The position numbers were made by a program, and so were the translations under genes. From the NCBI GenBank assembly GCA_025869435.1, contig JAOZVS010000125.1, positions 1 to 48,381 of the forward strand: a stretch of DNA of 48,381 nucleotides, in the 5' to 3' direction. The notes beneath the pieces were generated by a model. The model saw nothing but the letters and a program-made list of their open reading frames with translations. It was not told where the DNA came from and made no database searches. This stretch comes from Zavarzinia sp. Its GTDB lineage: Bacteria; Pseudomonadota; Alphaproteobacteria; Zavarziniales; Zavarziniaceae. Positions 38,841 through 46,700 of this stretch are shown piece after piece (position 1 is the stretch's first letter; each line of letters starts with the position of its first letter).

Positions 38841-38869
38841 ATCTACCCTGATATATAGTCCGGATAGAT
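38841..38869. promoter_or_regulatory. Operator-like imperfect palindrome before the second PIN toxin-antitoxin pair
   Basis: ATCTACCC (38841-38848) and GGATAGAT (38862-38869) match as an inverted repeat at 7 of 8 positions, around an AT-rich centre (TGATATATAGTCC). It lies immediately before the antitoxin gene, where autorepression sites usually are. Confidence 0.4.
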
Positions 38870-38903
38870 GAAGCCATCAAGGCGAGCCGTCGTCGGATAA
38901 GGG

Positions 38904-39317
38904 TCAGACCAGCTCGAAACGGATGTCCTGGGCGCCCTGCCACAGGGTCATCTTGCCGAGCTTCACCACGTCGTCGAGGTTGCTGGTGATGGTGATGAAG
39001 TGGTTGCCGGCGAGCTGGCCGACCTTGGAGGCGAATTGCACGCCGCCATAGGCCAGCAGGATCTCGGTCTCGGAAACGCCGCCCGGATAGAGGATGATCT
39101 GGCCCGGCGCCGGATAGGACGTGTGATTCTCGTAGCCGACGCCGAACTGATGGTCGCCGAGCGGCATCCACACGCCCTCGCCGCTCCAGCGGACATGCAC
39201 CACCTTGCTGACGAAGGGCATCTGCGCCTTGAAGGCGGCGACGGTCCGCGGTGCCAGTTCTTCTTCGAAACAGGCATCGAAGGTGAAGGGGCCGGCCGTG
39301 ATGCGAAGTTTGCTCAA
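38904..39317 (-). CDS. DUF3830 family protein
   Basis: A 137-residue protein of the DUF3830/cyclophilin-like fold family. Recognisable stretches are FTFDACFEEELAPRTVAAFKAQMPF, HVRWSGEGVWMPLGDHQFGVGYENHTSYPAPGQIILYPGG and LLAYGGVQFASKVGQLAGNHF. The activity of this family is not known; the GVWMPLG and ENHTSYP motifs line the predicted pocket. The TTG at 39317 has AGGAGA upstream and starts the canonical N-terminus. It is separated from the antitoxin's presumed operator by about 35 bp. Confidence 0.88.
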   Translation of the reverse strand: MSKLRITAGPFTFDACFEEELAPRTVAAFKAQMPFVSKVVHVRWSGEGVWMPLGDHQFGVGYENHTSYPAPGQIILYPGGVSETEILLAYGGVQFASKVGQLAGNHFITITSNLDDVVKLGKMTLWQGAQDIRFELV

Positions 39318-39410
39318 GGTGAATCTCCTGAATTCAGGCCGTGATTACAATGCGCCCGGGCGGCGCCGTCACCTCAAATGTCGGGCGGAACCCGCGCGAG
39401 GAGTTTCAAA

Positions 39411-39941
39411 TTGCTTTTGAAAAACAGGGCTGGCCTCACCCTTCGGCCCTTCGAGCCCGAGGATGTCGGCGCCCTCCTGGCCCTGTTCCGCGACAGCGTG
39501 CGGAAGGTCGCCCGCCGCGACTACAGCGAGGATCAGGTCCGCGCCTGGGCGCCCGACGAGATCGACATCGCCGCCTTCGGCGCCCGCCTCGGCCGCCAGC
39601 GGGTTTTCGTCGCCGTCGAGGGCATGGGCGAGGGCGAGGGCGAGGGCGAGGCCATCGCCGGCTTCACCGCGCTGGACGGTCAGGGCCACATCGACCTTCT
39701 GTTCGTCCATCCCGACCACCAGCGAAAGGGCGCCGGCCGCCTGCTGCTGCAAGGTGTGGAAGAGACGGCGCGCGCCGCCGGAATGCCGGGCCTCTCGGCC
39801 CATGTCAGCCTGACGGCGCGGCCCCTGTTCGAGGCCCTGGGCTTTGCCGTGATCGCCGAACGGCGGGTGCCCCTGCGCGGTCAGACCCTGACCAATTTCC
39901 GCATGGAAAAGCCGCTTCAGACCCCCGGGCAGCCCTCCTGA
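39411..39941 (+). CDS. GNAT-family N-acetyltransferase
   Basis: A 176-residue acetyltransferase. The domain begins at LTLRPFEPEDVGALLALFRDSV and contains the acetyl-CoA loop VHPDHQRKGAGRLLLQGVEE (Q/RxxGxG/A form) and a final strand with FEALGFAVIAERRV. This matches the YafP/RimI-like class that acts on small molecules or amino groups; the substrate is unknown. TTG at 39411 has AGGAG seven bases upstream; an ATG at 39378 would add 11 residues but has no ribosome-binding site. Residues about 73-80 are a Gly-Glu dipeptide repeat coded by GGCGAG x4. The last 25 bp overlap the convergent gene. Confidence 0.85.
   Translation: MLLKNRAGLTLRPFEPEDVGALLALFRDSVRKVARRDYSEDQVRAWAPDEIDIAAFGARLGRQRVFVAVEGMGEGEGEGEAIAGFTALDGQGHIDLLFVHPDHQRKGAGRLLLQGVEETARAAGMPGLSAHVSLTARPLFEALGFAVIAERRVPLRGQTLTNFRMEKPLQTPGQPS
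39627..39650 (+). repeat. In-frame hexamer tandem repeat (GGCGAG)4 inside the GNAT gene
   Basis: Four exact copies of GGCGAG code for a Gly-Glu run between two beta strands of the acetyltransferase. The unit length of six keeps the frame, so any slip adds or removes a dipeptide only. Confidence 0.85.
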
Positions 39942-40402
39942 TCGAGGGTGAGATTGTCGGGATTGCCGGGCAGCAGGCGCTCCACGGTCGCGCTGGGGAT
40001 GCCCGTGAAATCGGGATTGCCGCCGATGGGGAAGAAGCGCTCCCGCCCGACGGGGCCGCCGACGGCGAAGCACGAGGGGTCGGCCTTGTCGTTCAGGGTC
40101 GGGTAGTCGTAGCAGATGATCGGCGTGCCCGCCGCGATCTGGCCGAAGTCCTGGGGCAGGCTGGTCACCCACCAGGTGCCGGCGTGCAGGCATTGCAGCT
40201 GAAAATAGGCCGTCCGCCCGTCCGGGGCATGATATTCGCGGAAATTGTCGCCCGAGGGAAAACGGCCGTAGACCGTCTTGTCACTGAAGCGCGCCTGAAG
40301 TTCCCCGGGATCGCGGATCACGTCGAGATCGGCCCGCGCGGCGGGCAGGGCGGCGGCAAGCAGGGCGATAACGGCGAACGCGAGGCGGACAAGGCGGGCC
40401 AT
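39917..40402 (-). CDS. Small secreted protein of unknown function
   Basis: A 161-residue protein with a signal peptide (LAFAVIALLAAALPAARA, cleavage near residue 24). The mature part holds LQARFSDKTVYGRFPSGDNF, REYHAPDGRTAYFQLQ and four cysteines (LQCLHAG, PIICYDYP, PSCFAVGG, EGCPGV). This DKTVYGR...EYHAPDGRTAY pattern recalls small periplasmic proteins seen in alphaproteobacteria, but no function is known to me. The start at 40402 is fixed by the signal peptide. It overlaps the GNAT gene by 25 bp, tail to tail. Confidence 0.8.
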   Translation of the reverse strand: MARLVRLAFAVIALLAAALPAARADLDVIRDPGELQARFSDKTVYGRFPSGDNFREYHAPDGRTAYFQLQCLHAGTWWVTSLPQDFGQIAAGTPIICYDYPTLNDKADPSCFAVGGPVGRERFFPIGGNPDFTGIPSATVERLLPGNPDNLTLDQEGCPGV

Positions 40403-40529
40403 GGGTCGGCAACTCCTCGAAAGGCACGGCCCTGATATGCGCCTTTGTCGCCCCGGATGAAAGGGGGCGGGGCTTTCGCCGCCGGCCCGCCCGGCCTTAA
40501 GATGAAGATCGAGATCAAGGGAGGATGAC

Positions 40530-41990
40530 ATGGTCGCGCTCAAGGACCCCAGCCTGTTCCGCACGCAGAATTTCATCGGTGGCGAATGGGTGAACGCGGA
40601 CGATGGCGCCGTCGTCGAGGTGAATAATCCGGCGACCCTCGAAACCCTGGGCACGGTCCCCAAGGCCGGCAGGGCCGAGACCGCGCGCGCCATCGCCGCC
40701 GCCGACATCGCCTTCCCCGCCTGGCGCCGCAAGACGGCGAAGGAACGCGCCCTCGTCCTGCGCCGTTTCGCCGACCTGATGATGGCGAATCAGGACGATC
40801 TCGCCCTGCTCATGACCGCCGAACAGGGCAAGCCGCTGGCCGAATCCAAGGGCGAGATCGCCTATGCCGCCGCCTTCCTCGAATGGTTCGGCGAGGAGGC
40901 CAAGCGGATCTATGGCGAGACCATCCCCTCCCATGCCGCCGACAAGCGCCTGATCGTGACCAAGGAGCCGGTGGGCGTCGTCGCCGCCATCACGCCGTGG
41001 AATTTCCCGGCCGCCATGATCACCCGCAAGATCGGCCCGGCGCTGGCCGCCGGCTGTACCGTCGTGGTGAAGCCCGCGACCCAGACGCCCTATTCCGCCC
41101 TCGCCCTCGCCGAACTCGGCGTCCGGGCCGGGCTTCCGGCCGGCGCGCTCAATGTCGTCACCGGCGCCGCGACCGCCATCGGCGGCGAGATGACCTCGAA
41201 CCCCACCGTGCGCAAGCTGACCTTCACCGGCTCGACCGAGATCGGCAAATTGCTGATGGCGCAATGCGCCGGCACGGTGAAGAAGGTCAGCCTGGAACTC
41301 GGCGGTAACGCGCCCTTCATCGTCTTCGACGATGCCGATCTCGACGCCGCGGTCGAAGGCGCCATCGCCTCGAAATTCCGCAACACCGGACAGACCTGCG
41401 TCTGCGCCAACCGCCTGCTCGTCCAGGACGGTGTCTATGACGCCTTCGCCGAGAAGCTGGGCCGCGCCGTCGCCGCGCTGAAGGTCGGCAATGGCGTGGA
41501 GCCGGGCGTGACGCAAGGCCCGCTGATCGACATGAAGGCGGTCGCCAAGGTCGAGGAACATATCGCCGACGCCCTGGCCAAGGGCGCGAAGCTCGCGACC
41601 GGCGGCAAGCGCCACGCCCTCGGCGCCAGTTTCTTCGAGCCGACGGTGCTGACCGGCGTTACCCCCGCCATGGCCGTCGCGCGGGAGGAGACTTTCGGCC
41701 CCCTCGCCCCGCTGTTCCGCTTTTCCGACGAGGAACAGGCGATCCGCATGGCGAACGACACCGAATTCGGCCTCGCCTCCTATTTCTACGCCCGGGATGT
41801 CGGGCGTATCTTCCGGGTGGGCGAGGCGCTGGAATATGGCATCGTCGGCGTCAACACCGGCCTCATCTCGACCGAAGTCGCGCCTTTCGGCGGGGTCAAG
41901 GAATCCGGCATCGGCCGCGAAGGCTCGTCCCACGGCATCGACGATTATGTCGAGATGAAATACCTCTGCCTCGGCGGCATCGACCGCTGA
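40530..41990 (+). CDS. gabD: Succinate-semialdehyde dehydrogenase (NADP type)
   Basis: A 486-residue aldehyde dehydrogenase. The catalytic Cys lies in [11 protein letters not shown] and the general-base Glu in [12 protein letters not shown]; the cofactor segment [24 protein letters not shown] and the FTGSTEIGK turn are also clear. The length and the [28 protein letters not shown]-terminal block are those of GabD, which oxidises succinate semialdehyde to succinate in the GABA route. The adjacent double Cys (C-V-C) is usual in GabD. GGGAGG precedes the ATG. The glutathione reductase gene follows after 22 bp. Confidence 0.93.
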   Translation: MVALKDPSLFRTQNFIGGEWVNADDGAVVEVNNPATLETLGTVPKAGRAETARAIAAADIAFPAWRRKTAKERALVLRRFADLMMANQDDLALLMTAEQGKPLAESKGEIAYAAAFLEWFGEEAKRIYGETIPSHAADKRLIVTKEPVGVVAAITPWNFPAAMITRKIGPALAAGCTVVVKPATQTPYSALALAELGVRAGLPAGALNVVTGAATAIGGEMTSNPTVRKLTFTGSTEIGKLLMAQCAGTVKKVSLELGGNAPFIVFDDADLDAAVEGAIASKFRNTGQTCVCANRLLVQDGVYDAFAEKLGRAVAALKVGNGVEPGVTQGPLIDMKAVAKVEEHIADALAKGAKLATGGKRHALGASFFEPTVLTGVTPAMAVAREETFGPLAPLFRFSDEEQAIRMANDTEFGLASYFYARDVGRIFRVGEALEYGIVGVNTGLISTEVAPFGGVKESGIGREGSSHGIDDYVEMKYLCLGGIDR

Positions 41991-42012
41991 CGGGCGGCAC
42001 GGGAACAGCACC

Positions 42013-43407
42013 ATGACCATTCATGCCCACCCCTTCGACTACGACCTCTTCGTCATCGGCGCCGGCTCCGGCGGCGTGCGGGCGGCGCGGATTTCCGCCG
42101 GCCACGGCGCCCGCGTCGCCATCGCCGAGGAGTATCGTGTCGGCGGCACCTGTGTCATTCGCGGTTGCGTGCCGAAGAAACTTCTCTCCTATGCCTCGCA
42201 TTATGGCGAGGATATCGAGGACGCCGCCGCCTATGGCTGGAGCGTGACCGGCCCCGTCACCTTCGACTGGGGCGCCCTGATCGCCGCCAAGGACAAGGAA
42301 ATCGACCGCCTGAACGGCCTCTATCTCAAGGGGTTGGAGACGGCGGGCGTCACGCTGATCGAGGGCCGGGCCAGGCTTGTCGACGCCCATACGGTCGAGG
42401 TCGCGGGCCAGACGGTGACCGCCGCCCATATCCTGGTCGCGACCGGCGCGACGCCCGAGATCCCGGATATTCCGGGCGCCGAACATGCCATCACCTCGAA
42501 CGAGGCGTTCCACCTCGGCGAATTGCCGAAAAGGGTCGTCGTGGTCGGAGCTGGTTACATCGCGGTCGAATTCGCCGGGATCTTCCACGGTCTCGGCAGC
42601 CATGTGACCATCGTGCACCGCAGGGGCCAGCTGCTGCGCGGCTTCGACGACGATATCGCCCGGCACCTCGGCGACGAATATGCCCGGAAGGGCATCGATC
42701 TTCATTTCAACGCCTCGCCCACGGCGATCGACAAGACGCCGCTCGGCCTCGTCCTTCATCTCTCGGACGGCACCGCGATCGAGACCGATGCCGTGATGTT
42801 CGCGACCGGCCGGCGGCCCAACACCAGGGGCCTCGGCCTCGAAGCCGCCGGGGTCGAGCTCGGCCCCAAGGGCGAGGTGAAAGTCGATCTCTATTCCCGC
42901 AGCAATGTGCCCAATATCTATGCCGTCGGCGATGTCACCGACCGGCTGGCCCTGACCCCGGTGGCGATCAAGGAAGGCCATGCCTTCGCCGACACGGTGT
43001 TCGGCGGCCGGCCCGGCCTCGCCGATCACAACGACGTGCCGACCGCCGTCTTCAGCCAGCCCGCCATCGGCACGGTCGGCCTGACCGAGGCGCAGGCCGC
43101 CGCGCGTTTCGGCACGGTCGACATCTATGAAGCCGGTTTCCGTCCGATGAAGCACACGCTGACCGGAAGGGCCACCCGCACCTACATGAAACTGATCGTC
43201 GAGCCGCGCTCGGACCGGGTGGTGGGCGCCCATCTGATCGGCGACGATACGCCGGAGATCATCCAGGCCCTCGGCATCGCGGTGAAGATGGGTGCGACCA
43301 AGGCCCAGTTCGACCGCACCGTCGCCGTCCATCCGACCGCCGCCGAGGAACTGGTCCTGATGCGCACCCGCGCCCGGGTCGCCAAGGCGGAAGCGGCGGC
43401 TTCGTGA
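42013..43407 (+). CDS. gor: Glutathione-disulfide reductase
   Basis: A 464-residue flavoprotein reducing glutathione disulfide with NADPH. The FAD fold starts DLFVIGAGSGGVRAARISA, the redox disulfide is in GGTCVIRGCVPKKL, the NADPH fold is VVVGAGYIAVEFAGIFHGLG with HRR after it for the 2'-phosphate, and the dimer-interface motif near the C-terminus (VAVHPTAAEELVLM) carries the catalytic His-Glu. The presence of Arg after the second fold argues for NADPH. It sits 22 bp after gabD, probably in one transcript. Dihydrolipoamide dehydrogenase is excluded by the C-VIRG-C and HPT-AEE patterns. Confidence 0.95.
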   Translation: MTIHAHPFDYDLFVIGAGSGGVRAARISAGHGARVAIAEEYRVGGTCVIRGCVPKKLLSYASHYGEDIEDAAAYGWSVTGPVTFDWGALIAAKDKEIDRLNGLYLKGLETAGVTLIEGRARLVDAHTVEVAGQTVTAAHILVATGATPEIPDIPGAEHAITSNEAFHLGELPKRVVVVGAGYIAVEFAGIFHGLGSHVTIVHRRGQLLRGFDDDIARHLGDEYARKGIDLHFNASPTAIDKTPLGLVLHLSDGTAIETDAVMFATGRRPNTRGLGLEAAGVELGPKGEVKVDLYSRSNVPNIYAVGDVTDRLALTPVAIKEGHAFADTVFGGRPGLADHNDVPTAVFSQPAIGTVGLTEAQAAARFGTVDIYEAGFRPMKHTLTGRATRTYMKLIVEPRSDRVVGAHLIGDDTPEIIQALGIAVKMGATKAQFDRTVAVHPTAAEELVLMRTRARVAKAEAAAS

Positions 43408-43521
43408 CCATGGCCGCCGTGTGGTCGAGGTGATCGGCCCCTTCCAGAAGACGAAGCGGCCGCGATCCATGTCGGGGGTTGCGAGTGATGAGCGGGAGAC
43501 GGTTTCAGATCGATCATTCAC

Positions 43522-43606
43522 CTCGTCGTCCCGGCGAAGGCCGGGACCTCGCGACGAGACGGCGCCCTTGCCTGTTCGAGCTGCCGGCCTTCGCCGGCAT
43601 GACGAC
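43522..43606 (-). repeat. REP-like double-hairpin repeat, copy B
   Basis: An 85-nt element inverted relative to the copy at 8687-8772. Its hairpins are GTCCCGGC-GAAG-GCCGGGAC (43528-43547) and TGCCGGC-CTTC-GCCGGCA (43582-43599). Read on the minus strand it starts GTCGTCATGCCGGC and ends GGGACGACGAG, aligned with copy A throughout. It lies in the gap between gor and the MFS gene, downstream of both converging genes. Confidence 0.8.
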
Positions 43607-43623
43607 AATGGGAAGCCTTGCCG

Positions 43624-44862
43624 TTAGTCGGGGCCGTCCCCTGCCCCCCTGCCAACCGGCGGGGAATACCGCCCGATCGCCAGGAAACCGGCGAGCGCGA
43701 TCGCGGTGAAGCCGGCGCCCGCGATGAAGGTGGCGCGGGAACCCATCTCGTCCCACAGAAGGCCGGCGACCAGGCTGGCGACCAGCAGGGCAAGGCCGGA
43801 GACGAGGTTGAAGATCCCGAAGGCCGTGCCGCGCAATTCGGCCGGCGCCGCATCGGCCACCAGCGTCGACAGCAGGCCCTGGGTGAGGCCCATGTGCAGG
43901 CCCCACAGCACGACGCCGGCGGCGGTCATGACCACCGAGCCGGCGAAGCCCAGCACCAGATCGGCGGCGATCAGCAGGCCAAGCCCGACCACGAGCACAC
44001 GGCCCCGCCCGCCAGGACCATCGGACAGAACCCCCGCCGGATAGGCCGCGAGGGCATAGACGACATTCATCACCACCATGATGGCGGGGACGAGCGCGAT
44101 CGGAAAGCCGACCTCCTGCGCCTTCAGCACGAGAAAGGCTTCACTGAACCGGGCCATGGTGAAGACGGCGGACACTCCGACGACAATCCAGAACGCCGCC
44201 GGCAAACGGCGAATCTCTGCCCGGTGCAGGGGAAAGCGCACCCGGCGCAATCCCTTCGGTCGCGCCGGCTCGCGCACGGCGAAAGCCATCAGCGCGAAGG
44301 CGATGAAACCCGGCACGGCCGCGGCCCAGAACACCATGGTGAAATCATTCGCGGTCAGCAGCATGAGGCCGATGGCCAGCGCCGGCCCGACGAAGGCGCC
44401 GATGGTATCGAGCGATTGCCGCAGCCCGAAGCTGGCGCCGCGCAAATGCGCGGGCGCGATATCGGCCACCAGCGCATCGCGGGGCGCCCCCCGGATTCCC
44501 TTGCCCACCCGATCGACGAAACGGGCCGCCACCAGCCAGCCGGCGCTGGCGGCAAGGGGAAACACCGGCTTGGTGAAAGCCGCGAGGCCATAACCGATGA
44601 CCGCCAGCAGCTTGCGTTTGCCCAGCCAGTCCGACAGCGCGCCGGAAAATACCTTGGTGATCGAAGCGGTGGCTTCCGCGATGCCCTCGATGATCCCGAC
44701 GGTCAGGGTCGAGGTGCCGAGAACGGTCACGAGATAGATCGGCAGCAGCGCATGGATCATCTCCGACGAGATATCCATGAACAGACTGACCAACCCCAGC
44801 GCCCAGATCCCGCGCGGGATCTGCCTCAATGTCGCAAGGTCAAGCCTGCCCGCCAGCGCCAT
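43624..44862 (-). CDS. MFS transporter
   Basis: A 412-residue major facilitator with twelve predicted membrane segments. Family motifs include GALSDWLGKRKLL after the second segment, RFVDRVGKGIRGAPRDALVADIAP in the first half and LSDGPGGRGRVLVVGLGL in the second. The GIWALGLVSLFMDISSEMIHALLPIYLV opening and the RFVDRVGKGIRG loop are frequent in a widespread MFS group of unknown substrate, often annotated as transporter with possible heavy-metal or drug links. I do not assign a substrate. The ATG at 44862 gives a short cytoplasmic N-terminus; upstream in-frame codons lack similarity. Confidence 0.85.
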   Translation of the reverse strand: MALAGRLDLATLRQIPRGIWALGLVSLFMDISSEMIHALLPIYLVTVLGTSTLTVGIIEGIAEATASITKVFSGALSDWLGKRKLLAVIGYGLAAFTKPVFPLAASAGWLVAARFVDRVGKGIRGAPRDALVADIAPAHLRGASFGLRQSLDTIGAFVGPALAIGLMLLTANDFTMVFWAAAVPGFIAFALMAFAVREPARPKGLRRVRFPLHRAEIRRLPAAFWIVVGVSAVFTMARFSEAFLVLKAQEVGFPIALVPAIMVVMNVVYALAAYPAGVLSDGPGGRGRVLVVGLGLLIAADLVLGFAGSVVMTAAGVVLWGLHMGLTQGLLSTLVADAAPAELRGTAFGIFNLVSGLALLVASLVAGLLWDEMGSRATFIAGAGFTAIALAGFLAIGRYSPPVGRGAGDGPD

Positions 44863-45005
44863 GCCCAGCCCCTTTCGGGGGACTCGGCCCCGCCCCCCAA
44901 AGGTTCGACCGGCGGGGGGCGCGCGGCAAGGTGTTTCGGAAGGGGCTGTGCGCATCGAGGGCTTCGATTTCGGTGTCGAAGCCCTCATGCGCGGGTAGGG
45001 ACCTG

Positions 45006-45740
45006 TCAGACCTGCGCCAGGCCGCCGTCGACGAAGACCTCGCCGCCAGTCATGAAACTGCTGTCCGGCGACGCCAGGAACGCCGCCACCGCCGCGGTTT
45101 CAGCAGGATCGCCCATGCGCCCGATCGGCGTGGTGGCACCCAGCGCGGCCAGGGCCGCCTCGCCCACGACTTCGAGCGCCAGTTCCGTTTTCGTCGGCCC
45201 GGGCGAGAGGACATTGACGCGGATGCCGGTGCCCCGCAGGTCGAGCGCCCAGCTGCGCGCCAGATTGCGGATCGCCGCCTTGCTGGCGCTATAGACGCTG
45301 AACTGCGGCGTGCCCATCACCCCGGTGGTCGAGCCGGTGAGGATAATCGACGCCCCGGCCGACAGCAGCGGCAGGGCTTTCTGCACGGTGAACAAGGTCC
45401 CCTTCACATTGATGTCGAAGGTCTCGGCGTAATGTTCCGGCGTGATCGCGCCGAGCGCCGCCACGTCCCCCGTGCCGGCATTGGCGAAGACGATGTCGAG
45501 CCCGCCCCGCTCCGCCTTCACCGCGTCATAGAGCCGGTCGAGGTCGGCGAGGTCGGTCACCGAGCCCCGCACCGCCCTTGCGTTGGGGCCCAGCTGCTTC
45601 AGCGCGGCATCGAGCGGCTCCTGCCGGCGCCCGAAGATGAAGACGAACGCCCCCTCTTCGATGAAGCGCCTGGCCGTCGCCAGACCGATGCCGGTGCCGC
45701 CGCCCGTCACCACCGCCGTCTTGTTTTCCAGCCTTCTCAT
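45006..45740 (-). CDS. Short-chain dehydrogenase/reductase (SDR)
   Basis: A 244-residue classical SDR. The cofactor site TGGGTGIG (residues 12-19), the NAG motif FANAGTGDV, the catalytic Ser (LTGSTTGVMG) and YSASK (Tyr-x-x-x-Lys) and the SPGPTKTEL loop are complete. The Arg-rich segment IFGRRQEPLD after the second strand suggests NADP. The substrate is unknown. The ATG at 45740 is preceded by AAGGAG. It is divergent from an HxlR-type regulator, with an inverted repeat in the gap, so it is probably the target of that regulator, perhaps in response to a quinone or aldehyde as known for this family. Confidence 0.9.
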   Translation of the reverse strand: MRRLENKTAVVTGGGTGIGLATARRFIEEGAFVFIFGRRQEPLDAALKQLGPNARAVRGSVTDLADLDRLYDAVKAERGGLDIVFANAGTGDVAALGAITPEHYAETFDINVKGTLFTVQKALPLLSAGASIILTGSTTGVMGTPQFSVYSASKAAIRNLARSWALDLRGTGIRVNVLSPGPTKTELALEVVGEAALAALGATTPIGRMGDPAETAAVAAFLASPDSSFMTGGEVFVDGGLAQV

Positions 45741-45780
45741 GATGTGCTCCTTCATTGAGGTTGCACATAGCTGGCATTGC

Positions 45781-45802
45781 GCATACCTATGGACAAGTAT
45801 GC
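45781..45802. promoter_or_regulatory. Operator-like inverted repeat between SDR and HxlR genes
   Basis: GCATAC (45781-45786) and GTATGC (45797-45802) form a perfect inverted repeat with a 10-nt centre, in the 85-bp region between the divergent starts. The position suits a site through which the HxlR protein controls itself and the SDR gene. Confidence 0.6.
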
Positions 45803-45825
45803 ACCTTTTGGTAAGTGACTGAAAA

Positions 45826-46236
45826 ATGACTGAAGACCCCGCCGCTCCTCCTCCGGCTCCCTCCTGCACCCCGACATTGCCGGGGTTCACCTGCGGTCTC
45901 GACGCGACCCTGCGGGTGATCTCGGGCAAGTGGAAACCCTTGATCCTCTATTTCCTCGCCCAGGGCGGACCGACCCGCTATGGCGAGCTGCGCCGCGCCG
46001 TGCGCGACGTCAGCGACAAGATGCTGATCCAGCAGCTCAAGGAACTGGAGGCCGACGGCCTGGTGAAACGGACCGACTACAGGGAAATCCCGCCCCGGGT
46101 GGACTACAGCCTCACCCCGCTGGGTGTCAGCCTGGCCCAGGCCCTCGTGCCGCTCTGCACCTGGGGCACGGAAAACATGGCCGAAGTCACCCGCGTCTTC
46201 GCCATGCGGGCGAGGTGGGCGGCGGGGAAGGAGTAA
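45826..46236 (+). CDS. HxlR-family transcriptional regulator
   Basis: A 136-residue winged-helix regulator. The DNA-binding core (about 22-115) has VISGKWKPLILYFLAQGGPTRYGELRRAV, the recognition helix VSDKMLIQQLKELEADGLVKR and the wing DYREIPPRVDYSLTPLG; the N-terminal C-G-L-D-A cysteine, present here as FTCGLDATL, is a redox- or quinone-sensing residue in family members such as YodB and HypR. It is divergent from the SDR gene. A role as redox/electrophile sensor is inference. Confidence 0.9.
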   Translation: MTEDPAAPPPAPSCTPTLPGFTCGLDATLRVISGKWKPLILYFLAQGGPTRYGELRRAVRDVSDKMLIQQLKELEADGLVKRTDYREIPPRVDYSLTPLGVSLAQALVPLCTWGTENMAEVTRVFAMRARWAAGKE

Positions 46237-46655
46237 GGGGGGCATCAACATTCAGGCGGACGGGCCATTTATTGCATGGAGTTACGATTTTTCCGGCAAG
46301 CGCGCCGACGAAGCAGACCGGGCCTGCAGAGCCAAGACTAAGGCCAGAGGCTTGCACATGCCCCCTGCCCTATAGCGTGCTAGGGACCAGCATTGTGATC
46401 GAGATGGCGGCTTCCACATCTCCTCAAAATAGCAATAATAAGAGTTGCATCGAGGGTGATAACGAATAGTTCTATAGATATTAGAATCATCGTTACAGGA
46501 CAACATAAAACAAAAGAACCCCAGCAGACCGGATCAAGCCGATCTACCCGCGGCCACTCCATACCGAACCCACCTAGAGGCGGACACGATACAAGTGAAT
46601 TAAATTTATCTTACCCTTCAACGTAAATATCTCCACACTATAATATTTATTAATA
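46237..46655. other. Intergenic transition into AT-rich DNA, no gene supported
   Basis: This 419-bp stretch shows base composition falling from GC-rich near 46240-46380 to strongly AT-rich after about 46590. Two short open frames exist but neither has a start signal or family similarity. The left 11-bp inverted repeat (46582-46592) marks the composition break. I see no tRNA, integrase or obvious insertion-site remnant. Confidence 0.5.
46582..46592 (+). repeat. Left 11-bp inverted repeat flanking the TIR/RAYT segment
   Basis: GGACACGATAC here is the exact reverse complement of 48281-48291. It sits at the point where AT-rich DNA begins. Confidence 0.4.
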
Positions 46656-46678
46656 TAAATACCATTATCAGGTATTTA
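46656..46678 (-). terminator. Hairpin downstream of the TIR-domain gene
   Basis: TAAATACC (46656-46663) and GGTATTTA (46671-46678) form a perfect 8-bp stem with a 7-nt loop 23 bp after the TIR gene stop. Read on the minus strand it is followed by T/A-rich sequence, which suits a weak intrinsic terminator. Confidence 0.5.
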
Positions 46679-46700
46679 CTATTTTATTTTTTACAAAAAA

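Noticed and set aside
46124-46375. A plus-strand frame running past the end of the HxlR gene
   Set aside because: It is mostly a shadow of hxlR; the final 45 codons beyond have no start signal and no family resemblance.
46380-46562. A 60-codon minus-strand frame with a hydrophobic stretch in the transition region
   Set aside because: No ribosome-binding site and no similarity I recognise; the hydrophobic run is short and the stretch lies in DNA of mixed composition. Could be chance.
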